A stretch of DNA of 64,000 nucleotides from Coprococcus sp. (GTDB lineage: Bacteria; Bacillota; Clostridia; Lachnospirales; Lachnospiraceae). How positions within the stretch are numbered: the first letter of the stretch is position 1; each line of letters begins with the position of its first letter. Of this stretch, positions 25,041 through 33,598 are shown in pieces. Made by a program: the position numbers and the translations under genes. The notes beneath the pieces were generated by a model. The model ran no database searches. It had not been told where the DNA came from and was given only the letters and a program-made list of their open reading frames with translations. The stretch spans positions 146,945 through 210,944 of the forward strand of contig JAGBHU010000050.1 of NCBI GenBank assembly GCA_017935345.1, written 5' to 3'.

Positions 25041-27086
25041 TTATTTGCTTAAGTCGATATCAATATCTCCTACAAATACCTGGTCTTCCTTACCAAGAGC
25101 ACCCGGGATAATTGAGAATGTATTTGAAATACCATCCTGAGCATCCTTGAATGGAATCTTTGCAACTGATGCGAGAGAAGCTACTGCACCGTGAGTATCT
25201 CTCTTGTGAAGTGGATTAGCACCTGGAGCAAATGGAGCACCATGCTTTCTTCCACAAGGTGTATCACCAGTATTCTTACCGTAAGTTACATTTGATGTAA
25301 TTGTAAGAATTGACTGTGTAGGAACACCATTTCTGTATACATGCTGTTTTCTAAGTTTATCCATAAATGTTGTAACGATATCTGTTGCAATTTCATCAAC
25401 ACGGTCATCGTTGTTACCATATTTAGGGAAATCTCCTTCAGTATTGTAGCTTACAACGATACCCTGTTCGTTACGAATAGGAGTAACCTTAGCATACTTG
25501 ATAGCTGATAATGAGTCAGCAACGATTGAAAGACCTGCAACACCTGTTGCGAAGTATCTCTTTACGTCTCTGTCATGTAAAGCCATCTGGATTCTTTCAT
25601 AAGCATATTTGTCATGCATATAGTGAATGATGTTCAGTGCGCTTACATAAACCTTAGCTAACCATTCCATCATATCATCAAACTTAGCCATTACATCATC
25701 ATAATCAAGTGGACCGTCGCCAACAACCGGACGATACTTAGGACCTACCTGAACGCCTGTACACTCATCAACACCACCGTTGATAGCGTAAAGTAAACAT
25801 TTAGCAAGGTTTGCACGAGCTCCGAAGAACTGCATTTCCTTACCGATAACCATTGAAGATACGCAACATGCGATACCGTAATCATCACCGTGAAGAGGTC
25901 TCATCATATCATCATTCTCATACTGAATTGATGAAGACTTGATTGACATCTTTGCACAGAACTGCTTCCATCCAAGAGGAAGTCTTGTTGACCAGAGAAC
26001 GGTTAAGTTCGGCTCTGGAGCTGTACCAAGGTTGTTAAGTGTGTTAAGGTAACGGAATGACATCTTTGATACTAATGTACGTCCGTCAACACCCATACCA
26101 CCAAGAGACTCTGTTACCCAAACCGGGTCACCTGCAAATATCTGGTTGTACTCTGGTGTACGAGAGAACTTAACGCAACGAAGCTTCATAATGAAGTGGT
26201 CTACAAACTCCTGAATCTGCTCCTCTGTAAATGTACCTGCAGCAAGGTCTCTTTCTGCATAGATATCAAGGAATGTAGCTGTACGTCCAAGTGACATAGC
26301 TGCACCATTCTGCTCCTTAACGGCACCAAGATATCCGAAATATGTCCACTGGATAGCTTCCTGTACGTTTGTAGCAGGCTTTGAAATATCGAAGCCATAG
26401 AATGAAGCCATCTTTGTTAATTCCTTAAGAGCCTTAATCTGCTCTGCAATTTCTTCTTTACCACGAATGACATCGTCAGTATATACTCTGCCGAATGACT
26501 CTTTCTGAGCAAGCTTATCTTCGATAAGTCTGTCTGTACCATAAAGAGCAACTCTTCTGTAGTCACCGATGATACGTCCACGTCCGTATGCATCAGGAAG
26601 ACCTGTTACGATGTGATTTGTACGGCATTTTCTGATTTCCTCATCGTAAACATCAAATACACCTTCGTTATGAGTTTTTCTATGCTTTGAGAAGAAATCA
26701 ACTACCTCAGGGTCTACTGAGTAGCCGTTGTCCTCACAAGCCTTCATAGCCATACGAAGACCACCATACACATTCATACCTCTCTTGAATGGAGCATCTG
26801 TCTGGAATCCTACGATTGTCTCCTTATTCTTATCGAGATATCCTGCACCATGTGAAGTAAGAGTTGATACAACCTTTGTATCCATATCAAGGACACCGCC
26901 TGCTTCTCTTTCCTTCTTGGTTAAATCCATAACCTGTGCCCATAAATCTTTTGTGTTCTGTGTTGGTCCCTCTAAGAAGCTGTCATCACCCTCATAAGGT
27001 GTGTAGTTTTTCTGGATAAAGTCACGAACATCGATAAACTTCTTCCAATTACCACCTGTGAAACCATTCCATGCTGTTGTTTCCAT
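25041..27086 (-). CDS. pflB: pyruvate formate-lyase catalytic subunit lacking the glycyl-radical segment
   Basis: A 681-residue protein homologous to PFL up to the point where the glycyl-radical domain would begin. The active-site Cys pair is at residues 407-408 (YGIACCVSS), followed by FGARANLAKCLLYAINGGVDE, and the Gly-rich segment GISNTFSIIPGALGKED is near the end. It stops after FVGDIDIDLSK, some 75-80 residues short of the E. coli enzyme, and contains no RVSGY motif. The missing part is encoded two genes downstream. Catalysis converts pyruvate and CoA to acetyl-CoA and formate in the cytoplasm. The start has an AAAAGGAGGAG site. Confidence 0.95.
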   Translation of the reverse strand: METTAWNGFTGGNWKKFIDVRDFIQKNYTPYEGDDSFLEGPTQNTKDLWAQVMDLTKKEREAGGVLDMDTKVVSTLTSHGAGYLDKNKETIVGFQTDAPFKRGMNVYGGLRMAMKACEDNGYSVDPEVVDFFSKHRKTHNEGVFDVYDEEIRKCRTNHIVTGLPDAYGRGRIIGDYRRVALYGTDRLIEDKLAQKESFGRVYTDDVIRGKEEIAEQIKALKELTKMASFYGFDISKPATNVQEAIQWTYFGYLGAVKEQNGAAMSLGRTATFLDIYAERDLAAGTFTEEQIQEFVDHFIMKLRCVKFSRTPEYNQIFAGDPVWVTESLGGMGVDGRTLVSKMSFRYLNTLNNLGTAPEPNLTVLWSTRLPLGWKQFCAKMSIKSSSIQYENDDMMRPLHGDDYGIACCVSSMVIGKEMQFFGARANLAKCLLYAINGGVDECTGVQVGPKYRPVVGDGPLDYDDVMAKFDDMMEWLAKVYVSALNIIHYMHDKYAYERIQMALHDRDVKRYFATGVAGLSIVADSLSAIKYAKVTPIRNEQGIVVSYNTEGDFPKYGNNDDRVDEIATDIVTTFMDKLRKQHVYRNGVPTQSILTITSNVTYGKNTGDTPCGRKHGAPFAPGANPLHKRDTHGAVASLASVAKIPFKDAQDGISNTFSIIPGALGKEDQVFVGDIDIDLSK

Positions 27087-27145
27087 TTTAAAAAACTCCT
27101 CCTTTTAAATAAATTTATGTAATTTTAATAGAGAATATCTACCGT

Positions 27146-27167
27146 ACAGAGGGGTATAAACCTCTGT
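27146..27167 (-). promoter_or_regulatory. 5' UTR hairpin of the pfl transcript
   Basis: On the minus strand ACAGAGG pairs with CCTCTGT around an eight-base loop, about ten bases after the predicted transcription start. Its place suggests an mRNA-stabilising 5' stem. Confidence 0.5.
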
Positions 27168-27183
27168 CAATTACTATGATTTC

Positions 27184-27212
27184 ATTATAATTGCATATTG
27201 TATACACGTCAA
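27184..27212 (-). promoter_or_regulatory. promoter of the divided pfl operon
   Basis: On the minus strand TTGACG (27212-27207) and TATAAT (27189-27184) are exactly 17 bp apart, about 100 bp before the catalytic gene. Confidence 0.8.
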
Positions 27213-27230
27213 TTGAAAATGCCTAAAAAT

Positions 27231-27251
27231 ATTGTACTTTTTTTCGTACAA
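27231..27251. promoter_or_regulatory. palindrome upstream of the pfl promoter
   Basis: TTGTAC, nine bases, GTACAA is a perfect inverted repeat centred about 30 bp upstream of the -35 box of the pfl promoter, where activators usually bind. The regulator is not known. The rest of 27252-27504 holds only small hairpins in the leader of the next gene. Confidence 0.5.
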
Positions 27252-27504
27252 AAGGGGTATTTGATAAGGAAATATGTGCATTTTGACAGTTGCTTATTTT
27301 GCTTTAGACAGATAGCTATTGGCGGGGGGATATAGAAACGGAGAAAAGTTTTTTCTATAAATATTAGTTGTGGACTTTCAAATATCGGTATATTATAATA
27401 TGATAGTTACAATAATAAATATATAGTTCCATCGGAAGGATGGGAATAATGTTGCCAACGGCAAAACGGTAACAGAAATATACAGATATAGGAGGACAAT
27501 ACGG

Positions 27505-27714
27505 ATGGCAAAGCAGATTAGTAAGGATATGCTTATCAATGATATTATAGAGGTGGATGCAGGAAATGCTGCAATCCTGATGGCAGAGGGGATGCATTGT
27601 ATAGGATGTATGGCTGCCGCAGGCGAAACCCTTGAAGAGGCAGCGGGTGTTCACGGACTTGAGGCCGATGAGCTGGTTGCAAAGATAAATGAATATCTGG
27701 CAAAGAAGCAGTAG
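27505..27714 (+). CDS. DUF1858 domain protein (hybrid-cluster-associated redox disulfide type)
   Basis: A 69-residue protein matching the DUF1858 pattern: an N-terminal helix (ISKDMLINDIIEVDAGNAAILMAEGMHC), a redox pair C-x2-C in MHCIGCMAAAGETLEEAA, and a C-terminal helix ELVAKINEYLAKK. Such proteins accompany hybrid cluster proteins or iron-sulfur metabolism and may act in thiol redox relay. TAGGAGG precedes the ATG. It is divergent to the pfl operon with a shared upstream region. Confidence 0.88.
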   Translation: MAKQISKDMLINDIIEVDAGNAAILMAEGMHCIGCMAAAGETLEEAAGVHGLEADELVAKINEYLAKKQ

Positions 27715-27756
27715 GATATAGATGATTTTTTGAATTAGCAAGGAATGGAGACGTGT

Positions 27757-28524
27757 ATGAAAACGGATGGAGCAAATCCTCCCGGGCAGAGTATCTATGG
27801 CTTGATTGATTTGAATTGCCATATTTTACCGGGAATAGGTGATGGACCACGAAATATGACAGAAGCAATAAAGATGCTTCATATTGCATATGATGAAGGT
27901 GTCAGGACGATTGTTGCAACATTGAGATATGGAAATAAAGATGCATTAACGGATACTGACAGGTTGGACAGACTTATTGAACAGTTAAATACGGAAGCCG
28001 TTAAAATAGATCAGAATTTTCAGGTTTACCTTGGATGTGAGATAGCGTATTCCGGAGATTCCCATGAAAAGATTATCATGGGAATGCTTGAGTCAATGGC
28101 CGACAGCAAATATGTTATGCTTAAATTTGATTATGATACAGCGTTTGATTATATGGCAGAAGCAATCAGGGATGTTAACATGGATGGATATATTCCGATT
28201 GTCGCTGATGTTGAGCGGTATGCGTGTCTTGATGAAGATGAGGAGAAAGTAGAAGCGTTGATACAACTTGGAGCCTATATTCAGGTTAGCGCAGGCGCTG
28301 TAACAGGTGATTTGGGACATGATGTAAAAAGCTTTGTCAAGAGACTGTTAAAAAATCAATTGGTTCATTTCGTGGCAACCGGAGCGAGTGATTCAGATGA
28401 GCAAGCACCTTATATAAAAGAGTGTGCTGAATACATAGAAAGAAAATATGGTTATGAGTATATGAAGGAGCTTTTGTTTACAAACCCAAAAGCAGTCATA
28501 GAAAATGATGATATAGATATTTAA
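27757..28524 (+). CDS. CpsB/YwqE-like PHP-family protein, probably catalytically degenerate
   Basis: A 255-residue protein with the fold signature of CpsB/YwqE tyrosine phosphatases (LIDLNCHILPGIGDGPRNM, then EGVRTIVATLRYG, and FTNPKAVIEN at the end). Several metal ligands of the family are changed: the usual DxHxH is DLNCH, ATPHH is ATLRY, HPER is DVERY, and the SDAHN-type motif is TGASDSD. Catalysis is therefore doubtful. It may bind a protein or sugar polymer partner. ATG 27757 is preferred (GGAG six bases upstream) over ATG 27745. No capsule genes are nearby. Confidence 0.7.
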   Translation: MKTDGANPPGQSIYGLIDLNCHILPGIGDGPRNMTEAIKMLHIAYDEGVRTIVATLRYGNKDALTDTDRLDRLIEQLNTEAVKIDQNFQVYLGCEIAYSGDSHEKIIMGMLESMADSKYVMLKFDYDTAFDYMAEAIRDVNMDGYIPIVADVERYACLDEDEEKVEALIQLGAYIQVSAGAVTGDLGHDVKSFVKRLLKNQLVHFVATGASDSDEQAPYIKECAEYIERKYGYEYMKELLFTNPKAVIENDDIDI

Positions 28525-28530
28525 AAATAG

Positions 28531-28604
28531 AAAAGACTGTAGATTTAAAATGATATTCATCCGAATAACGGCTGAAAAATGATAAATCTACAGTCTTTCT
28601 TTTT
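28531..28604. terminator. bidirectional terminator between the PHP-like gene and mecA
   Basis: AAAGACTGTAGATTTA pairs with TAAATCTACAGTCTTT across a loop of about 35 bases that itself contains small repeats. A-run and T-run ends make it usable from both sides. Confidence 0.8.
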
Positions 28605-29427
28605 ATAAAGCAGACAGAGTCTGAATGGCATCTTCCTGAATAATGGCTTTGTAATGTTCAGTAAAATGATAAGGCATAGCATATGATGTTTTTATGCTGT
28701 CTCCATATTCACCAAGAATACTGCATATTCTTGAAAACTCCGGTGCAGAATTATTATCTCTTGTTATTAAAAGGTAAAATCTGTTATTGGCAGGGTTTTT
28801 GTATAGCGTATTGCTACTGAAATAAAATCCTGCTACCTGCTTGGAAGCTTTGACAACCGTATTTATGGAATCAAAGATAAATACTCTGAATATTTCGCTT
28901 TTCTTTGCAGGAATATGCTCCGAAGCAGTTGCCTCTGTTGATACGGCAGCAGCGGGTGCATCGGATTTGCCGCCCGCAAGTCCGGATATTGTATTTACCA
29001 GTCCTTCAATAGCATCAAATATTGTTTCCGGAGCAATTGGTTCAGCACCTGAAAAACTCTGGTGAGACTCATCGGTATTTTCATTTATATAATATTCATC
29101 TTCATCGGAATCTTCATCATCAGCCAATTCTTCTTCGTTGATTTTTGAGAATCTTGAAAAACGCGTATCCAGTTCATCAGGATCCTCTACCTTCGTAACG
29201 ATCAGTATAAGACAGTCGGGAGAAACCGGTATAGCCTCAATCATAAGAGGTATATCATCTACTTCAAATCCTAATTCTATGGATGCCTGCTGCATCATCT
29301 CTTTAAAAAGAGCTTTTGCCTTGGCTGTTCCGTAGGCCAGCTCAGATATTTTCAATTCCTTCTCTGCCAAATCTGCTTTATTCAGTGTGCATCTTATTTG
29401 GTTTTCACTTAAACGTTCAATCTTCAA
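28603..29427 (-). CDS. mecA: adaptor protein MecA
   Basis: A 274-residue adaptor that brings substrates to the ClpC protease. The N-terminal substrate domain starts MKIERLSENQIRCTLNKADLAE, typical for MecA, and the C-terminal ClpC-binding domain ends with YGDSIKTSYAMPYHFTEHYKAIIQE. A variable acidic linker lies between. The TTG at 29427 gives the family N-terminus and has AAAGGGG nine bases upstream; the alternative ATG (29436) overlaps that site. It is a single gene facing the PHP-like gene. Confidence 0.88.
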   Translation of the reverse strand: MKIERLSENQIRCTLNKADLAEKELKISELAYGTAKAKALFKEMMQQASIELGFEVDDIPLMIEAIPVSPDCLILIVTKVEDPDELDTRFSRFSKINEEELADDEDSDEDEYYINENTDESHQSFSGAEPIAPETIFDAIEGLVNTISGLAGGKSDAPAAAVSTEATASEHIPAKKSEIFRVFIFDSINTVVKASKQVAGFYFSSNTLYKNPANNRFYLLITRDNNSAPEFSRICSILGEYGDSIKTSYAMPYHFTEHYKAIIQEDAIQTLSAL

Positions 29428-30089
29428 TAGGATCATCCCCTTTACTTTAAAGTCTAGTATATCCATAAGATGTGTACATAGTTTAACATATTTGATGAAT
29501 AAGTAAAATAGGATATCTTATGAAAAAATGGTTTTAAATTATTAAATTTTTGTGAAAGATGCATTCCATTATAATAAAATGGTGCCGATTCGTGTCAGCA
29601 AAAGTCGATGACAGCGAATTCGGTTCACATGATACAATATGTTGAATTTATCGTAATTGTTCGCTGTGTTATGGAATAGTATAAAGCTTTTGTAAAATAT
29701 GGATGTATATTATTGCAACATTTCATGGCATATAATATATTATTCGCAGGACGTCATATAAAATCTAATAATTCTAAAATTTCTATATTTATTCATTTTT
29801 TCCAGAATTTTCCATGTAGAAACGAATGATTAAACTTTAAAGGATGTCCACGTTATATCTTCTCCATATATGGTTAATATATTCACATTGCAGCTCCTTT
29901 ATGACAGAGAAGATAAATATGGGAAAAAGAAGGTGATATATGTAAATTTTCTGCTGATATATTTTTAAAAGAACCCTGATGAAAATGGGGCATAGAAACA
30001 ACACGATAAAAAGACCTTTGGGCTGCACGGTAAAATGTGCAGCCCTTTTGTATCATAAAAATTTGATGCATATTTCGGTAAACGCTTCG
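29428..30089. other. 662-bp intergenic region with possible small RNA
   Basis: No convincing ORF with a ribosome site is present. A hairpin-like repeat (CCGATTCG ... CGAATTCGG) lies at 29584-29627. On the plus strand TTGCAA (about 29713) and TATATT are 17 bp apart, and a terminator-like stem ends at about 30055. Between them ATCTTCTC and GAGAAGAT can pair (about 29857-29927). This fits a transcript of roughly 300 bases, but no known RNA family was recognised. Confidence 0.35.
30018..30055. terminator. terminator hairpin downstream of the amidase gene
   Basis: GGGCTGCAC pairs perfectly with GTGCAGCCC around GGTAAAAT. TTTTG follows on plus; AAAGG then TTTTT follows on minus. It can end the minus-strand amidase transcript or a plus-strand RNA from the intergenic region. 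Confidence 0.75.
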
Positions 30090-30842
30090 TTATTGAATCT
30101 TCTGATAATAGTTCATAACAGCATCAGATATTGCTGTAGCTAACAGCTCCTGATATTCTTCACTGCATAATCTGGCACATTCATCCGCATTACTTAGAAA
30201 TCCACATTCGACAATAACGGAAGTACATGTACTCCTTGCCAATAATAAATATTCTGAGTTGCCTTTCGCTTCACGATCGTTTGTATTATCGGCAATGGAT
30301 TTTATTTTATCCTGTATAAGCTCTGCAAGCTGATGCCCTTGTTCTGAGGTTTCATAATAGAATACCTGTGCACCATGGACGGAAGCTCCTGAAAAGCTGT
30401 TTTGATGAATACTGATGAAAAGGTCGGATTTTTTATCAGCGGCAAATGCAATTCGGTTGTTAAGGTCCGACATTTTTTTGCTTCCTGCATCAGGGCTGTT
30501 CAGTGCAACATCGGTTTCTCTTGTTAAATATACTGTAAAACCCAGCGATTCAAGCTGTTGTTTTAGTTTAAGAGCGATTGCAAGATTGATATCCTTTTCG
30601 TTTATACCATCATTACTTACTTTGCCGGGGTCAAAACCCCCATGTCCGGGATCAATTGTTATAATAAAATCAAGCTCATCTGTCATTTCCGTTTTATCTG
30701 AAATGGATGTTTCAGATGTGTTTTTTGAGGATATATTCCGGCTGGGATGATGACAGCCATATAATACAAATGCAGACAATGTTGAAAGAATCAGTAATAT
30801 CAGATATAACCCCTTTTGTTTGATGCAGGTGACAGATTTCAT
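30090..30842 (-). CDS. N-acetylmuramoyl-L-alanine amidase (Amidase_3), lipoprotein-like
   Basis: A 250-residue cell-wall hydrolase that cuts the bond between muramic acid and the stem peptide. Zinc motifs are visible: His in IDPGHGGFDPG, the Glu in NEKDINLAIALKL, His in FISIHQNSF, and the catalytic Glu in VIVECGFLSNADE. The N-terminus has a hydrophobic stretch ending LYGC, a likely lipobox, so the enzyme is probably anchored on the outer face of the membrane. Size and single-domain structure resemble CwlD, the spore cortex amidase, but this cannot be decided by eye. Confidence 0.9.
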   Translation of the reverse strand: MKSVTCIKQKGLYLILLILSTLSAFVLYGCHHPSRNISSKNTSETSISDKTEMTDELDFIITIDPGHGGFDPGKVSNDGINEKDINLAIALKLKQQLESLGFTVYLTRETDVALNSPDAGSKKMSDLNNRIAFAADKKSDLFISIHQNSFSGASVHGAQVFYYETSEQGHQLAELIQDKIKSIADNTNDREAKGNSEYLLLARSTCTSVIVECGFLSNADECARLCSEEYQELLATAISDAVMNYYQKIQ

Positions 30843-31032
30843 AATGATTTTCCTTTTTATGTTTTTGACCTTACAATATATGCGTTTTCTTTATAAAATA
30901 TGAAATTGACAGGTACCGATATTGAGGATAAAATAAATTTTAGAGAATCGGCACAATCGATTTAACCGCAATCAGAGTATAGAAAACGGGCTTGTGTCCG
31001 AAAGATAAAATATAAAGTACGGGGGTTAGGAT

Positions 31033-32007
31033 ATGGATTATAAAACAGCTTTGGAAGGAATCGTGGCAGGCAATGAAACCGGCTGGCAGCAGCTTCACAC
31101 ATTATTATGGCAGGATTATAATGATATGCTGTCGGGAATAGAAAAGAAGGAACAGGCGGATAAAATTTTCAATAATGCATTTTCTTCAATAGCATCCGGT
31201 ATCAATAATCAGACAAATCCTGATATGATAGGGGATATATTCAGAAGAAAGCTGGAGTGGGAGATATCGAATGCTTCTGTCTCAAATGGACAGAACGATT
31301 TTCATTCCGATAATCGAATGAATCAAAGCATTCCGATGAATCAGGGTATTCAGTCAAGGCAGGGAGCACAGATAAATCAGGGGGCTCAGGCAGGTCAGGG
31401 CTATCAGCAGCCTTATGCAAACGCAAATCCGCAGATGCAGGCATATGGTTATGGCATGCAGGCGGGACAGACGGGCAATGCAGCTCCAAAGAAAAGTAAA
31501 GCACCGCTTGTAATAGGGATTGTAGCGGCGCTTGTTGTGATAGTAGGTGTTTTGCTGGTGGTGGTTATATTTGGAAAGAAAAAATTTGATAAAGAAGGCT
31601 ATCGTGATACCCTTGATGAATATTTTGAATGCTATTCCAATCAGGATATGAAGGGTATGGAATCTTATTATCCTGAGGATGTCGGTGAACAGATATGGGA
31701 TACTACGATATCCGTGCTGGGATATAGCTCTGAAGAGGATTATTGGCAGACGCTTTCGGCTTATTATGGCGATCCGTTTACCATATCATGTACCATTGAT
31801 GATACAGATGTTATCGAGGGCTCTGAAATGAGCAGATTTGAAAAAGTGTTTAACGCACAATACGATACGGATTGTGAATTGGATTATCTGGTTGAAGCGG
31901 AGATAACGGAGGATATTGTCGGCGATTTGAATTCACGTATATCCTCGGAAACATTATATTTAGGCGTAATAGATGGAAAATGGTATATTTTGGGTGCTTA
32001 TTACTAA
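31033..32007 (+). CDS. membrane protein with Gln/Asn-rich linker, unknown function
   Basis: A 324-residue protein. Residues 1-85 form a helical domain (TALEGIVAGNETGWQQLHTLLW) that recalls short helical bundles of sigma-factor-like proteins. A low-complexity Gln/Asn/Gly linker follows (about 90-150), then a transmembrane helix (about 157-180) and an external alpha+beta domain of 130 residues. The layout suggests a single-pass protein with its C-terminus outside. GGGGGTTAGG precedes the ATG. I do not recognise the family. Confidence 0.6.
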   Translation: MDYKTALEGIVAGNETGWQQLHTLLWQDYNDMLSGIEKKEQADKIFNNAFSSIASGINNQTNPDMIGDIFRRKLEWEISNASVSNGQNDFHSDNRMNQSIPMNQGIQSRQGAQINQGAQAGQGYQQPYANANPQMQAYGYGMQAGQTGNAAPKKSKAPLVIGIVAALVVIVGVLLVVVIFGKKKFDKEGYRDTLDEYFECYSNQDMKGMESYYPEDVGEQIWDTTISVLGYSSEEDYWQTLSAYYGDPFTISCTIDDTDVIEGSEMSRFEKVFNAQYDTDCELDYLVEAEITEDIVGDLNSRISSETLYLGVIDGKWYILGAYY

Positions 32008-32031
32008 TCTGATGAACAAGGAATAAGAATA

Positions 32032-33078
32032 ATGGAAACTGTAGTAGCAAAAGCAGATTTGGAAAATGGAAAGGTATTTCAGGCGGCGGCAGAGATATTA
32101 AAGCAGGGCGGGCTTGTTGCATTTCCGACGGAAACCGTATATGGACTGGGTGGAGATGCACTGAAGGCTGATGCGGCAGGTAAAATATATAATGCAAAAG
32201 GAAGACCGTCTGACAATCCGCTGATTGTGCATATTGCAGAAACGGACAGTGTGTATCAGCTTGCGGCTGATGTGCCTGAACAGGCAAAAAAGCTTATGGA
32301 GGCATTCTGGCCCGGTCCGCTGACGATTATTTTTAAAAAGAAGAAAATTGTACCGGATACGACAACAGGCGGGCTTGATACGGTGGCAGTCAGGATGCCG
32401 TCTCATCCGGCGGCGTTGAAGCTGATTAAGGATTCGGGTGTATATATTGCGGCGCCAAGTGCCAACCTGTCAGGCAGACCGTCTCCGACAACGGCGGCGC
32501 ACGTAATGCAGGATATGCAGGGCAGAATTGATATGATACTTGACGGCGGAGCTGTCGGTATCGGTATTGAGTCAACCATAGTTGACGTTACGGGAGACAG
32601 ACCTACGATATTAAGACCGGGATTTATATCGGCACAGATGATAAAGGATATTTTGGGGGACGTGACAATAGACCCTGCCATCGCGTGTATGGACAAGAAT
32701 TTGAGACCAAAAGCACCGGGAATGAAATATACCCACTATGCTCCGAAGGGACAGCTTACAATCGTGGAGGGCAGTCGTGAAAAAGTAGCCGGTGAAATAG
32801 AAAGGCTTGTGGCAGAAAAGAAGAAGGCCGGTTACAAGACAGCGGTACTTGCTGATACCGACAATGTTGGACTGTACAGTTGTGAAAATGTATTTGATGC
32901 AGGCAGCAAGAAAAATGAAATTACCGTGTCCGCAGGCTTATATGCAATTCTCAGAAGCTGTGATGATATAGGAGCGGACTACATATATAGTGAGTCTTTT
33001 GAAGAATGTGATATGGGATATGCCATTATGAACAGGCTTATCAAGGCAGCAGGACACCGAGTAATTCATGTAGATTAA
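32032..33078 (+). CDS. sua5: L-threonylcarbamoyladenylate synthase (Sua5/YwlC)
   Basis: A 348-residue enzyme that makes threonylcarbamoyl-AMP for the t6A37 modification of tRNAs. The N-terminal YrdC domain shows FPTETVYGLGGDA, KGRPSDNPLIVHI, PGPLTIIFKKK, TVAVRMPSHPAA and APSANLSGRPSPT. The C-terminal Sua5 domain follows a linker with PGMKYTHYAPK. Full-length Sua5 type, longer than TsaC. It is followed by rpiB, a pairing common in Clostridia. Confidence 0.95.
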   Translation: METVVAKADLENGKVFQAAAEILKQGGLVAFPTETVYGLGGDALKADAAGKIYNAKGRPSDNPLIVHIAETDSVYQLAADVPEQAKKLMEAFWPGPLTIIFKKKKIVPDTTTGGLDTVAVRMPSHPAALKLIKDSGVYIAAPSANLSGRPSPTTAAHVMQDMQGRIDMILDGGAVGIGIESTIVDVTGDRPTILRPGFISAQMIKDILGDVTIDPAIACMDKNLRPKAPGMKYTHYAPKGQLTIVEGSREKVAGEIERLVAEKKKAGYKTAVLADTDNVGLYSCENVFDAGSKKNEITVSAGLYAILRSCDDIGADYIYSESFEECDMGYAIMNRLIKAAGHRVIHVD

Positions 33079-33147
33079 AGACTGAAAATATCTATGTAAC
33101 GATATACAGATAATTAGAAAAATATGAAACATGAGGAGGACAAGAAT

Positions 33148-33573
33148 ATGATAGCACTTGGATGTGACCATGGCGGATATGAATTGATGCAGGAGGTCAT
33201 TAAGCATCTTGAGGAAAGAAGTTTGGAATATAAGAATTATGGCTGCTACAGTAACGAGTCGGTAGATTATCCTATATACGGACAGGCAGCAGCAAAGGCA
33301 GTGGCATCAGGAGAATGTGACAGAGGTATCATTATTTGTGGAACGGGGATAGGGATATCGATAGCAGCAAATAAGATAAAAGGTATCAGAGCTGCACTTT
33401 GCCACGACTGTTTCAGTGCACAGGCAACAAGAGAGCATAACGATGCCAATATGCTTGCCATGGGAGCAAGAGTAATAGGGGTCGGTCATGCCCTCAAAAT
33501 CGTAGATACTTTCCTCGATACACCATTTTCAAATGATGAAAGACATATCAGAAGAATAGGAATGATTGAGTAA
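33148..33573 (+). CDS. rpiB: ribose-5-phosphate isomerase B
   Basis: A 141-residue RpiB/LacAB-family isomerase. Features are MIALGCDHGGYELMQ at the start, DYPIYGQAAAKAV, the active-site Cys in GIIICGTGIGISIAANK, and REHNDANMLAMGARVIG. It interconverts ribose 5-phosphate and ribulose 5-phosphate. ATG 33148 has AGGAGGACA upstream and matches the family N-terminus; an earlier in-frame ATG at 33124 would add eight charged residues. Confidence 0.94.
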   Translation: MIALGCDHGGYELMQEVIKHLEERSLEYKNYGCYSNESVDYPIYGQAAAKAVASGECDRGIIICGTGIGISIAANKIKGIRAALCHDCFSAQATREHNDANMLAMGARVIGVGHALKIVDTFLDTPFSNDERHIRRIGMIE

Positions 33574-33598
33574 CATTACATCCAACGGGAAATGCAAA

